Position numbers and translations under genes: made by a program. From Actinomycetes bacterium (GTDB lineage Bacteria > Actinomycetota > Acidimicrobiia > Acidimicrobiales > Microtrichaceae): a stretch of DNA of 47,105 bases. How positions within the stretch are numbered: position 1 is the first letter of the stretch; each line of letters starts with the position of its first letter. The notes beneath the pieces are model-generated. The model was not told the DNA's origin. It did no database searches and saw nothing but the letters and a program-made list of their open reading frames with translations. Positions 32,928 to 40,788 of the stretch are shown piece by piece. The stretch spans positions 1 through 47,105 of the forward strand of contig JAEWED010000062.1 of assembly GCA_023389745.1 (NCBI GenBank). The letters are read 5' to 3'.

Positions 32928-32975
32928 CCCGACTCAGATCTGGCCCGACTCAGATCTGGCCCGACTCAGATCTGG
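32928..32975. repeat. 16-bp tandem repeat, 3 exact copies
   Basis: cccgactcagatctgg occurs at 32928, 32944 and 32960. The last copy contains the stop codon and final codons of the phosphatase gene, so the array looks like duplication of the gene end. Confidence 0.95.
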
Positions 32976-33559
32976 CCGGGCACCGTCTCGTGGTCCTGGG
33001 TGAGCAGGTGCACGCGCTCGCCGACACGCCAGTCGCCGCCCGGAGTGCGTTCGACCCACAGCCCACCCAGGTTCGCGAGGCGCTCCCACGGGGCGCCGGT
33101 GATCCGCTCGATCGCGTAGATCACCCCGGCGTGCGCCACCGCCAGCACCTCACCGTCGGGGTGGGTGTCCGCGATCGACGACAGGGCGCCGAGCACGCGT
33201 GCCTCGACCTCGTCGTCGTCCTCCCAGCCCGGCGGACGGGTCCCGGCGTCCAGGTAGCCGGGGTACGCCGCTTCGATCTCCGGGCGGGTCAGTCCCTGCC
33301 ACTCGCCGGCGTGCCGCTCCATCAGACCCGGCGACATCATCACCGGGCCGATGCCGAGCTGCTCGGCGATGATCACCGCGGTCGTCGTGGCCCGGTCGAG
33401 CGGGCTCGCGTAGACCGCCTCGACCGCTCCGATCGCGGCGGCGGCCTCCTTGGCCTGGTCCCGGCCGAGCTGCGTCAGCGGGGGATTCTCCTGGCCCTGC
33501 CAGCGGCCGTCCGCGTTCCACTCCGACTGGCCATGGCGGACGACGAGGATTCGAGTCAC
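32966..33559 (-). CDS. Histidine phosphatase (phosphoglycerate mutase-like)
   Basis: A 197-residue histidine phosphatase. RHGQSEWN holds the phosphorylated histidine near residue 9, and VYASPLDRATTTA, MERHAGEWQG and AVAHAGVIYAI follow. It lacks the length of true phosphoglycerate mutase (about 250), so it is more likely a phosphatase such as a CobC/GpmB-like enzyme. GTG 33559 follows a TACCGT hexamer by 8 nt (leaderless). A frame reaching 34312 runs antisense to the next gene and is rejected. Confidence 0.88.
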   Translation of the reverse strand: MTRILVVRHGQSEWNADGRWQGQENPPLTQLGRDQAKEAAAAIGAVEAVYASPLDRATTTAVIIAEQLGIGPVMMSPGLMERHAGEWQGLTRPEIEAAYPGYLDAGTRPPGWEDDDEVEARVLGALSSIADTHPDGEVLAVAHAGVIYAIERITGAPWERLANLGGLWVERTPGGDWRVGERVHLLTQDHETVPGQI

Positions 33560-33567
33560 GGCCGCTG

Positions 33568-33573
33568 ACGGTA
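33568..33573 (-). promoter_or_regulatory. Leaderless -10 (TACCGT) for the histidine phosphatase
   Basis: Minus-strand TACCGT lies 8 nt before GTG 33559. Confidence 0.5.
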
Positions 33574-33675
33574 GCAGCGCGACGGGCCTCGACCACTGGT
33601 TCCGCCGCCGTTCACCCCGTTGGTGCCCGCGGTCGCGCCGGGGCGCTCGATGGCTCGTCGGCGCACCCCTGTGGG

Positions 33676-33681
33676 TATCGT
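33676..33681 (+). promoter_or_regulatory. -10 (TATCGT) before an 11-codon frame and the CdsA-like gene
   Basis: TATCGT is 6 nt before GTG 33688, the start of an 11-codon frame that ends 2 nt before GTG 33726. It overlaps the only upstream in-frame TTG (33681), making that TTG an unlikely start. Confidence 0.5.
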
Positions 33682-33687
33682 TGGCAC

Positions 33688-33723
33688 GTGCCGAATCCCT
33701 GCTCCTCGATGAGCGACGACTGA
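33688..33723 (+). CDS. Candidate leaderless 11-residue leader peptide
   Basis: GTG 33688 opens MPNPCSSMSDD and stops at TGA 33721-33723, two bases before GTG 33726 of the CdsA-like gene. It has the spacing of the leaderless starts found elsewhere here. The following gene lacks a good ribosome-binding site, so translation could be handed on by coupling. Experimental support is absent. Confidence 0.4.
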   Translation: MPNPCSSMSDD

Positions 33724-33725
33724 GC

Positions 33726-35066
33726 GTGGCCCGCTCGCCCGACGTCGGTTCGTCGGAGGCGCCCCGCCAGCGTGCCCGCCCCGACGGGGCGGCGGACCGG
33801 CGGGCCCAGGGGTCGTCCGACGGGCGACGCCGCAGGCCCGACGAGGATCCTCCCGCGCGCACCGGTCGCCCCCCGTCCCGCTCGGCTCCGCCGCAGCGGA
33901 GCGTGGACGACCGCTCGTCGCGCGGGTCGACGTCAGAGCGACGTTCGCCTGCCCCGCCCGATCCACGCGACCGTTCGACCCGTCCACCGGCACGCCGTGA
34001 CACCCCTGCTCGACCGGACACGTCGGCGCCGGAGCCGGTGGTCCGCCGACGGCGGCGCCCTGACGCCGATCCGGACGCTCGCCCTTCCCGGGCGGCAGCG
34101 CCGGCTCGCACGCCCGCATCGGCTCGCACGCCCGCCCCGGCTCGCAAGGCGGCTTCGGCCCGCAAGCCGGGATCGTCCGGCACGCCGGCACCGGGTCGTG
34201 CGCCGGCACCGACCCGCGAGGACGCCCCGCTGCCCGAGCTGGTTCCCGAGCCGAGCGGCCGGTTCAACCGCCTCCTGGTCGCCCCGTTCACCGAGGGCCC
34301 CAGGGTCCGCATGGGGGCGCTCTGGTTCTTCCTGACGCTGGCCGCGTCGACGAGCGGTCGCTGGTGGACCGCAGCGCTGTGGTCGGTCGCCGCCGCGTTC
34401 GCCGCCGCACAGACGGTCGGCGCGTGGCAGCTCGAGTACCGCGCCGCGTCCGGCGACGCGGCTGTGCGGGCCGACGACGATCAGCTCGACGCGCCTTGGA
34501 CGACGTCGGCGCCGCTGCGGTGGATCGCGGCGCTCGCCGCCGCGACGGTGCCGCTCGCCGCGGGGTGGGGCACGGGCCTCGCCGGCGTGGCGCTCGTGGT
34601 CCTGGCCGCGTGCTGCGGTGGCGTGCAGCTCGTCTCACGGTCCCGTGGCGCGGGTGCGGTCACGATCGCGGTCCTGCTCTCTGCGATCGCCGCCTCGTCG
34701 GTGGTGATCGCCGTGCGCGTCGACCTGTGGGCAGGGCTGTTCCTGATCCTCGCGGTGAGCCTGTTCGACGCCGGCAGCTACCTGATGGGCGCCGAGGCGG
34801 CCGGGCGCTGGGAAGGGCCCGTGGCGGGCATGATCGGCGCGCTGGCGGTCACCTTCACGATGGCCACGATCGACCCGCCGCCCTTCGACCGGCCCTCGGC
34901 CTGGCTGACCGGCGTGCTCGTCGCCGTCGCCTGCGTGCCCGGCCAGTGGGCCGCGTCGGCGTTGCTCCCACGGACGACGGCCAAGGCCCCCGCGTTGCGT
35001 CGACTCGACGCCTACATCCTCGCCGGTCCCGTCTTCGTGGCCTGCGCCTGGCTGCTCGGCGGCTGA
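33726..35066 (+). CDS. CdsA-like membrane protein with a long disordered N-terminus
   Basis: A 446-residue protein. Residues 1-190 are Arg/Pro/Ala/Ser-rich with imperfect repeats (SARTPAPARKAASARKPG), probably disordered. The C-terminal half has about seven membrane helices and resembles phosphatidate cytidylyltransferase: SLFDAGSYLMGAEAAGRWEGPVAGMIGALAV and LLPRTTAKAPALRRLDAYILAGPVF align with the CdsA signature area. The usual K-D...PGHGG..DR.D residues are largely absent, so catalytic activity is doubtful. GTG 33726 is preferred. Its stop lies inside the first unit of a 21-bp tandem repeat. Confidence 0.65.
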   Translation: MARSPDVGSSEAPRQRARPDGAADRRAQGSSDGRRRRPDEDPPARTGRPPSRSAPPQRSVDDRSSRGSTSERRSPAPPDPRDRSTRPPARRDTPARPDTSAPEPVVRRRRRPDADPDARPSRAAAPARTPASARTPAPARKAASARKPGSSGTPAPGRAPAPTREDAPLPELVPEPSGRFNRLLVAPFTEGPRVRMGALWFFLTLAASTSGRWWTAALWSVAAAFAAAQTVGAWQLEYRAASGDAAVRADDDQLDAPWTTSAPLRWIAALAAATVPLAAGWGTGLAGVALVVLAACCGGVQLVSRSRGAGAVTIAVLLSAIAASSVVIAVRVDLWAGLFLILAVSLFDAGSYLMGAEAAGRWEGPVAGMIGALAVTFTMATIDPPPFDRPSAWLTGVLVAVACVPGQWAASALLPRTTAKAPALRRLDAYILAGPVFVACAWLLGG

Positions 35067-35119
35067 GCCCGGCCTCCCGGCGGCTGAGCCCGGCCACCCG
35101 GCGGCTGGGCGAGCACCCA
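35057..35119. repeat. 21-bp tandem repeat at the CdsA-like gene end
   Basis: cggcggctgagcccggcctcc (35057-35077), a near-identical copy (35078-35098) and a degraded third (35099-35119). The first unit contains the stop codon. Confidence 0.85.
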
Positions 35120-35218
35120 GGGCCAGGACTTCACATCCGGCCGCTACGTGCCGATGTAGTGACCAGGGCCGATGCGGTGACCCAGGGCAGTGCTCGCTGC
35201 TCGCTACCGTGACCGGTG

Positions 35219-35280
35219 GGCCCAACACCACCGACAGGCCAACACCCACCGACGGGCCAACACCACCGACGGGCCAGCAG
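35219..35280. repeat. 17-18-bp tandem repeat in the rsiG leader
   Basis: Units like ggccaacacccaccgacg start at 35219, 35237, 35255 and (partial) 35272. A possible -10, TACCGT, is at 35205-35210, so the array would be in the 5' untranslated region. Nothing else is seen in 35120-35204. Confidence 0.85.
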
Positions 35281-35310
35281 GTCAGCACCACGAACAGGAC
35301 GGGCGACACA

Positions 35311-35838
35311 ATGCGGATCGAACTCGACGAGTTGATCACGATCTCGGAACCGACGGACCTGGGTGCCTGCTCCCTCGCGGCCCTGCGAGAGGTGCGCGAC
35401 CACTACCAGGACGTCGAGAACGGCCTGTCGTACGCCCGGCGGATCGTGCAGGGCCGCCTCGACACCGTGTCGGTCGAGCTGGAACGCCGCGGCGACGGCG
35501 TGTCGGGCGACACCGGCGACCTGCTCGAGCGGCTGCCCGACGCCCTCGCCGCGCACACGCGCGGGCCGGGTCTGCCACGTCCGATCCGCGACCTCGAGCC
35601 GCCGGCGTGGGCAGACTCCCTGCTGGTCGACCTCGACGAGATCCTGACGCCGTCGCAGCTCGCCGAGATCGGTGCGCTCGACGACGCCGACCTGGCGACC
35701 GCCGCCGCCCGGATGGGTGACGTCGAGCGCGACCTGTCGAGCATGCGCCACGAGGTGCATCGCCGCATCGACCGCGTGCAGGACGAGCTCGTCGGCCGCT
35801 ACCGCAGCGGCGCGACCGTCGACGACCTGCTCCAGTAA
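35311..35838 (+). CDS. rsiG: RsiG-like c-di-GMP-responsive anti-sigma factor
   Basis: A 175-residue mostly helical protein. RsiG binds c-di-GMP through a helical motif E(x3)S(x2)R(x3)Q(x3)D, present twice, and with the ligand it sequesters the sigma factor WhiG. Both copies can be read here. The first is exact: E36, S40, R43, Q47, D51 in ENGLSYARRIVQGRLD. The second has E139, S143, R146, H150, D154, so the Gln is His. ATG 35311 is chosen; the frame upstream to 35209 only translates the tandem repeat. No WhiG-like sigma factor is in the window. The nearby orn product could remove the c-di-GMP breakdown product pGpG. Confidence 0.82.
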   Translation: MRIELDELITISEPTDLGACSLAALREVRDHYQDVENGLSYARRIVQGRLDTVSVELERRGDGVSGDTGDLLERLPDALAAHTRGPGLPRPIRDLEPPAWADSLLVDLDEILTPSQLAEIGALDDADLATAAARMGDVERDLSSMRHEVHRRIDRVQDELVGRYRSGATVDDLLQ

Positions 35839-35909
35839 CCACGCCTCACGCGCGGCGCCGGGCACCACGGTGCTTGCTGGCGAGTAGATCTCGTTCGCGA
35901 TGGTCGCGG

Positions 35910-35915
35910 TACCGT
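35910..35915 (+). promoter_or_regulatory. Leaderless -10 (TACCGT) for the XRE regulator
   Basis: TACCGT lies 7 nt before ATG 35923. Confidence 0.5.
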
Positions 35916-35922
35916 GGTGGGC

Positions 35923-36366
35923 ATGAAGGACGACCTCGACCGCCGCTGGCACGACCTCGGCGAGTTCATCCGGGAGCAGCGCAACCTCGGTCAGCTGTCG
36001 CTGCGCAAGCTGTCCGAGATGGCCGGGGTGTCGAACCCCTACCTCTCCCAGATCGAGCGCGGCCTGCGCCGGCCGTCCGCCGAGATCCTCCAGCAGATCG
36101 CCCGGGCGCTCGAGATCTCCTCCGAGACCCTCTACGTCCGCGCCGGCATCCTCGACGAGCCCGATGGAGAGGTCGACGTCATCGGTGAGATCCGGCGCGA
36201 CCCGCGGATCACCGAGGAGCAGAAGAAGACCCTGGTGCGCGTCTACGACTCGTTCGTCAGCGTCAACGACTCGCTCGCCAGGGAGCTGCTCGACGCGGCC
36301 GACGGCGCAGGCGTCGACGAGCTCGGGCTCGCCGCCGTCGAGGACGAGCCGACCGGGACCTCCTGA
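35923..36366 (+). CDS. XRE-family transcriptional regulator
   Basis: A 147-residue DNA-binding protein. The HTH_3 domain covers about residues 8-68: LGEFIREQRNLGQLSLRKLSE, then MAGVSNPYLSQIERGLRRPS and LEISSETLYVRAGIL. The C-terminal half is helical (DPRITEEQKKTLVRVYDSF) and may dimerise. It resembles the small XRE regulators of the mycobacterial Rv0474 type from memory. ATG 35923 has a leaderless promoter. It sits between rsiG and mshA on the same strand, and its targets are unknown. Confidence 0.87.
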   Translation: MKDDLDRRWHDLGEFIREQRNLGQLSLRKLSEMAGVSNPYLSQIERGLRRPSAEILQQIARALEISSETLYVRAGILDEPDGEVDVIGEIRRDPRITEEQKKTLVRVYDSFVSVNDSLARELLDAADGAGVDELGLAAVEDEPTGTS

Positions 36367-36447
36367 CGTGCAGGTCGGGCTGAACGTGCACCGCGGGCTG
36401 GACGGGCGTCACGGAATGATCCGCACCGGGGCGAGTTCCCAGAGGTC

Positions 36448-37656
36448 GTGAGCTCCGTCGCGATCCTCTCGATGCACACGTCGCCGCTGGTCCAGCCGGG
36501 CCACGGCGACTCGGGCGGCATGAACGTGTACGTCCGGGAGCTGAGCGCGTCGCTGGCCCAGGCGGGCGTCGACGTACGCGTGTACGTCCGGCGCTGGGCC
36601 GACGGGCTGCCCGACCGCGTCCGCGTCGAACCCGGTCTCGAGGTCGTGCACGTCGACGCCGGTCCGGTGGCGCTGGCGAAGGAGGACCTGCCGTCGGTCG
36701 TCGACGAGTTCGCCGATGCCGTCGCCGCGGATCTTCGCGACGCACCGGTCGATGTCCTGCACGCGAACTACTGGTTGTCCGCGGTCGCCGCCCACCGCCT
36801 CAAGCACGAGCTCGGCCTGCCGCTGATCGCCACCTTCCACACGCTCGCCCGCGTCAAGGCCGACGCCGGTGACCAGGAGCCGGAGCTGCGCGAGCGTGCC
36901 GAGGACGAGGTCATCGGCTGTTGCGACGCGATCTGTGCATCGAGCCCGGTCGAGGTCGAGCAGCTCGTGGACTTCTACGGGGCCCGACCCGATCGCATCG
37001 AGCTGGTGCCTCCGGGTGTCGACCACGCGTTCTTCTCGCCCGGCGACCGCTCGGGTGCACGCACGGCGCTCGGGTTCGACGACCGGCCGACGCTGCTCTT
37101 CGTGGGCCGCATCCAGCCGCTGAAGGGCCTGTCGATCGCGGTGCGGGCGCTGGCAGAGCTCGACGCCTCCGACGCCCGTCTCGTCGTGGTCGGCGGTCCG
37201 AGCGGCACCGAGGGGCCGGGCGAGCTCGAGTCGGTCCGGTCGCTCATCGCCGAGCTCGGCCTGGAGGACAGGGTGCAGTTCGTCGAACCTCGCCCGCACC
37301 ACCTCCTGTCGACCTACTACCGCGCCGCCGACGTGGTGCTGGTGCCGAGTCGCTCGGAGTCCTTCGGCCTGGTCGCCCTCGAGGCCGCCGCCTGCGGCAT
37401 CCCGGTCGTCGCCGCCTCGGTCGGTGGGCTGCGGATGCTGGTCGACGACGGCGTCACCGGCTACCTCGTCGACTCCCGCGACCCGTCGGACTTCGCTGGC
37501 TGCGTCGACTCGCTGCTCGCCGATCCCGCCGGTGCCGCACGCATGGGCGAGCAGGCGACCCGCCTGGCCAACCGCTACTCGTGGTCGACCACCGCCGCAC
37601 GGTTGCGGCGGCTCTACGCTGACCTTCGAGCGAGGGCCCTCGTCGAGTGCTCCTGA
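36448..37656 (+). CDS. mshA: D-inositol-3-phosphate glycosyltransferase
   Basis: A 402-residue GT4 glycosyltransferase, the first enzyme of mycothiol synthesis, which joins GlcNAc from UDP-GlcNAc to inositol 3-phosphate. The N-terminal SMHTSPLVQPG with DSGGMNVYVREL is the MshA signature for nucleotide and acceptor binding. The second domain has LLFVGRIQPLKGL, VVVGGPSG and the E-x7-E motif in RSESFGLVALEAAACG. Length fits (about 420). GTG 36448 begins right at the conserved strand. A ybjN gene follows after 40 nt, as in mycobacteria. The Rv2466c-like protein at 28232 is a plausible mycothiol user. Confidence 0.93.
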   Translation: MSSVAILSMHTSPLVQPGHGDSGGMNVYVRELSASLAQAGVDVRVYVRRWADGLPDRVRVEPGLEVVHVDAGPVALAKEDLPSVVDEFADAVAADLRDAPVDVLHANYWLSAVAAHRLKHELGLPLIATFHTLARVKADAGDQEPELRERAEDEVIGCCDAICASSPVEVEQLVDFYGARPDRIELVPPGVDHAFFSPGDRSGARTALGFDDRPTLLFVGRIQPLKGLSIAVRALAELDASDARLVVVGGPSGTEGPGELESVRSLIAELGLEDRVQFVEPRPHHLLSTYYRAADVVLVPSRSESFGLVALEAAACGIPVVAASVGGLRMLVDDGVTGYLVDSRDPSDFAGCVDSLLADPAGAARMGEQATRLANRYSWSTTAARLRRLYADLRARALVECS

Positions 37657-37696
37657 GCACCCGGCGCCGCTGAACCCCTCGCGGGGAGCGCGTTCG

Positions 37697-38167
37697 ATGA
37701 CAGCTGACCGACCGGCGTCCGGCGACGACCTGGACCGTTGCACCCGGGTGCTCGACGCGTGGCTGGCCGCACAGCTCGCCGAGAACCCGACGGTGACAGG
37801 GGTCGAGCGCGAGGACGACGGGTCGGTCCGCCGCTGGGTGGCCAGGGTCGAGGGCGAGGAGAAGTCGCACTTCGCCGTGTGGTTCCAGCTGCGCCAGCGC
37901 AGCCTGCACGTCGAGACCTACGTGCTGCCGGCCCCCGAGGAGAACGTCGCCGAGACCTTCGAGTACCTGCTGCGCCGCAACCTGCGGATGCACGGCTTCC
38001 GGTTCGCGATCGGGGTCGAGGACGCCGTGTTCCTCGTGGGAGAGGTGCCCGTCGAGTGGGTCGACGACGACGAGCTCGACCGACTGCTCGGCTCGACGTA
38101 CGCCTACGTCGAGCAGTCGTTCCGGCCGGCCATGCGTCTGGCCTTCGCATCCCGCTTCGGAGGCTGA
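37697..38167 (+). CDS. YbjN domain-containing protein
   Basis: A 156-residue cytoplasmic protein with a YbjN/T3SS-chaperone-like alpha/beta fold: VARVEGEEKSHFAVWFQLRQRSLHVETYVLPAP, YLLRRNLRMHGFRFAIGVEDAVFLVGEVP and DELDRLLGSTYAYVEQSF. YbjN proteins lie next to mshA in many actinobacteria, but their function is not known. ATG 37697 has GGGAG 8 nt upstream. The next gene starts 2 nt after the stop, so they share a transcript. Confidence 0.85.
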   Translation: MTADRPASGDDLDRCTRVLDAWLAAQLAENPTVTGVEREDDGSVRRWVARVEGEEKSHFAVWFQLRQRSLHVETYVLPAPEENVAETFEYLLRRNLRMHGFRFAIGVEDAVFLVGEVPVEWVDDDELDRLLGSTYAYVEQSFRPAMRLAFASRFGG

Positions 38168-38168
38168 C

Positions 38169-39842
38169 ATGGCACGGACCCCGTCCCGGCAGATCGCACG
38201 CACCCTCGCCGCGGTCGCCGCGGTCGGCGTCCTCGCAGCCAGCGCGTGCAGCGGCTCCGACGACGCGACCGCGTCGTCGACGACGGCTGCGGACGCGAGC
38301 TCGACGACCACCACGCTCGCCCCGGTGTGCGAGCCCGATGCCCCGGCACCGGTCCAGGTCACCCCCGTGGCCGGTTCCGAGCACGACATCGACGTCGTGT
38401 CGTTCGACGACACGGTGATCCGTGCGCACTGGTTCCCGGTCGAGGGCGCCACCGCCGAGGCGCCCGCGCCGACGGTGCTGATGGGGCCGGGGTGGAGCCT
38501 GGCCGGCGACACCGACGTCGAGGCCACCGGCATCCTGGGCGCGATCGACATCTCGACCCTGTGGGAGGCGGGGTTCAACGTGCTCACCTGGGACCCGCGC
38601 GGCTTCGGCGAGTCGGGCGGGGTCGCCCAGGTCGACGCCGCGGACCACGAGGGCCGCGACGTCCAGGTCCTGCTCGACTGGGTGGCGTCGCAGCCCGTCG
38701 CCGAACTCGACGCCGAGCACGACCCGGCGGTCGGCATGATCGGCGGGTCCTACGGCGGCGGCATCCAGCTCGTCGTCGCCGCCGAGGACTGCCGCGTCGA
38801 CGCGATCGTGCCGATCGTCGCGTGGCACTCACTGCTCACCAGCCTCTTCAAGGCCGAGACGGTGAAGACCGGTTGGGCGACGACGCTCACCGAGGCCGCC
38901 GCCTCGGGGCAGGTCGACCCGCACGTCCAGAGCGCCTACACCTCGGGTGTCGAGACGGGCCGGCTCAGCGCCGAGGACGTCGAGTGGTTCGAGTCCCGGG
39001 GGCCGGGCGACGCGGTCGGCCGCATCACGGTCCCGACGCTCATCGTGCAGGGCACCGTCGACACGCTGTTCACCCTCGACGAGGGCGTCACGAACTTCAC
39101 GATCCTGCGCGACGCGGGCGTGCCGGTGGCGATGATCTGGTACTGCGACGGCCACGGCGTCTGCCTGACCGATCCCGGCGCCGAGGACCGGGTCTCGAAC
39201 GCCGCGGTGGCGTGGCTGCAGCGATTCGTCGCGGGTGACACCGACGCCGCCGAGGTGCCGGGCTTCGACGTCATCGACCAGCACGGCGTCCGGTACGTGG
39301 CGGACGAGTTCACCCCCGGTGACGGCGAGCCGATCACCGCGTCGGGAAGCGGGACGCTCGACCTGGTCGCCGAGGGCGGCGCCGGCCCGGTCGTCGTCGG
39401 CGAGGACGCCAAAGGCATCCTCACCAGCCTGGTGCAGCCCATCACGCCGGGACCCGCGTCGAACTCGATCGATGTCGAGATCTCGGTCGACGACGGTCCG
39501 CACCTGGTGGTCGGGGCACCGGAGCTGACGTTCACCTATCGCGGCACCGCCGGCACCGGCGACCGACCCCAGCGGGTGTTCGCTCAGCTCGTCGACGACA
39601 GCTCGGGGCTGGTCATCGGCAACCAGGTGACCCCGATCCAGGTCGAGCTCGACGGCGAGCAGCACACGGTCACGGTGCCGCTCGAGATGATCGCGTTCAG
39701 CGTCGAGCCCGGCGCCACGGTGCGACTGCAGCTGGTGGCGAGCACCGTCGCCTACGCGAATCCGCAGTTCGGCGGCTCGATCGACGTCGAGTCGATCGAC
39801 ATCTCGCTGCCGGTGTCCGCCGGCATGCAGCAGCAGGACTGA
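38169..39842 (+). CDS. S15/CocE-type alpha/beta hydrolase lipoprotein
   Basis: A 557-residue exported serine hydrolase. A signal peptide ends in LAASAC (about residue 27), followed by a Ser/Thr linker. The alpha/beta-hydrolase domain has WDPRGFGESGG, the nucleophile elbow GGSYGGG (about 195), TLIVQGTVDTLF (acid Asp) and CDGHGVC (His). A C-terminal beta domain of about 170 residues (FTYRGTAGTGDRPQRVFAQLVD, LEMIAFSVEPGATVRLQL) matches the X-Pro/CocE jelly-roll domain. The substrate, peptide or ester, is unknown. ATG 38169 has GGAGG 5 nt upstream. Confidence 0.85.
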   Translation: MARTPSRQIARTLAAVAAVGVLAASACSGSDDATASSTTAADASSTTTTLAPVCEPDAPAPVQVTPVAGSEHDIDVVSFDDTVIRAHWFPVEGATAEAPAPTVLMGPGWSLAGDTDVEATGILGAIDISTLWEAGFNVLTWDPRGFGESGGVAQVDAADHEGRDVQVLLDWVASQPVAELDAEHDPAVGMIGGSYGGGIQLVVAAEDCRVDAIVPIVAWHSLLTSLFKAETVKTGWATTLTEAAASGQVDPHVQSAYTSGVETGRLSAEDVEWFESRGPGDAVGRITVPTLIVQGTVDTLFTLDEGVTNFTILRDAGVPVAMIWYCDGHGVCLTDPGAEDRVSNAAVAWLQRFVAGDTDAAEVPGFDVIDQHGVRYVADEFTPGDGEPITASGSGTLDLVAEGGAGPVVVGEDAKGILTSLVQPITPGPASNSIDVEISVDDGPHLVVGAPELTFTYRGTAGTGDRPQRVFAQLVDDSSGLVIGNQVTPIQVELDGEQHTVTVPLEMIAFSVEPGATVRLQLVASTVAYANPQFGGSIDVESIDISLPVSAGMQQQD

Positions 39843-39916
39843 CACGACGGGGGAGCGCGAGCGCTCGGGGACCGGTCCCCGCTGATCCGACGGGCCCCGG
39901 TCCGTAGGTTCCCTGC

Positions 39917-39950
39917 GGGGTCCGGCCGTCGGGGAAGTCGGCCGGACCCC
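39917..39950 (+). terminator. Hairpin after the hydrolase gene
   Basis: A 12-bp perfect stem, ggggtccggccg (39917-39928) with cggccggacccc (39939-39950), 74 nt after the stop and just before the proC promoter. No U-tract. Confidence 0.5.
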
Positions 39951-39964
39951 CGCCACGTCGCCGA

Positions 39965-39970
39965 TACGCT
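39965..39970 (+). promoter_or_regulatory. Leaderless -10 (TACGCT) for proC
   Basis: TACGCT lies 7 nt before ATG 39978. Confidence 0.55.
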
Positions 39971-39977
39971 GCGAGCC

Positions 39978-40766
39978 ATGTACGAACTGCAGCTGCTCGG
40001 TGGCGGTCGGATGGGCGAGGCGCTGCTCGGCGGCCTGCTCGCGAGCGGGACGGTGGCCCCCGACCAGGTCGTGGTCGTCGAGACGCTCGAGGCGCGGCGC
40101 GCCGAGCTGCGCGACCGCTTCGCCGGGGTCGAGGTGGTCGAGGAGCCCGTCACCGCCCGTGGGGTGATCGCCGCCACGAAGCCGGCCGACGTGCCCGAGG
40201 CCGTGCGCGCCGCCGCCGCGGCGGGCGCGGAGCGGGTGCTCTCGATCGCAGCAGGCGTGAGCCTGGCCGCGCTGGAAGCCGCGGCCGGCCGAGGGGTCGC
40301 CGTCGTCAGGGCCATGCCCAACACCCCGTCGCTCGTCGGCGAGGGCGCAGCGGCGATCGCCGCCGGCACCGCCGCCGCCGAGTCCGATCTGGTCTGGGCC
40401 GAGTCCGTGCTCGGTGCCGTCGGCACCGTCGTGAGGGTGCCGGAGTCGTCGATCGACGCCGTCACCGGCCTGTCCGGCTCGGGGCCCGCCTACGTGTTCC
40501 TGATTGCCGAGGCCCTCACCGACGCGGGGGTCCTGGCCGGGCTGCCGCGGGCGACCGCGGACGCCCTGGCTCGTCAGACCCTGCTCGGCGCGGCGCGCCT
40601 GCTCGCCGACAGCGACGAGGGACCCCTCGAGCTGCGTGCCGCGGTCACCTCGCCCGGCGGGACCACCGCCGCCGCGGTGCAGGTGCTCGAGCAGCGGGCG
40701 GTGCGTGCCGCGATCGTCGACGCCGTGGCCGCGGCGGCGCGGCGCTCCGCCGAACTGGGTGTCTGA
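39978..40766 (+). CDS. proC: Pyrroline-5-carboxylate reductase
   Basis: A 262-residue enzyme that reduces pyrroline-5-carboxylate to proline with NAD(P)H. The Rossmann start is LQLLGGGRMGEALLGGLL. RAMPNTPSLVGEG and the C-terminal signature GLSGSGPAYVFLIAEALTDAGV with GLPRATADALARQTLLGAARLL are all present. Length is typical. The leaderless promoter supports ATG 39978. The SAM hydrolase gene follows after 22 nt with its own promoter-like hexamer. Confidence 0.95.
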   Translation: MYELQLLGGGRMGEALLGGLLASGTVAPDQVVVVETLEARRAELRDRFAGVEVVEEPVTARGVIAATKPADVPEAVRAAAAAGAERVLSIAAGVSLAALEAAAGRGVAVVRAMPNTPSLVGEGAAAIAAGTAAAESDLVWAESVLGAVGTVVRVPESSIDAVTGLSGSGPAYVFLIAEALTDAGVLAGLPRATADALARQTLLGAARLLADSDEGPLELRAAVTSPGGTTAAAVQVLEQRAVRAAIVDAVAAAARRSAELGV

Positions 40767-40773
40767 GCACGAG

Positions 40774-40779
40774 TACCGT
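40774..40779 (+). promoter_or_regulatory. Leaderless -10 (TACCGT) for the SAM hydrolase gene
   Basis: TACCGT lies 9 nt before ATG 40789. Confidence 0.45.
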
Positions 40780-40788
40780 CGGGCCGGC

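Noticed and set aside
33681..33725. TTG at 33681 as start of the CdsA-like protein
   Set aside because: It overlaps the TATCGT hexamer and would lie at or before the transcript start. GTG 33726 is preferred.
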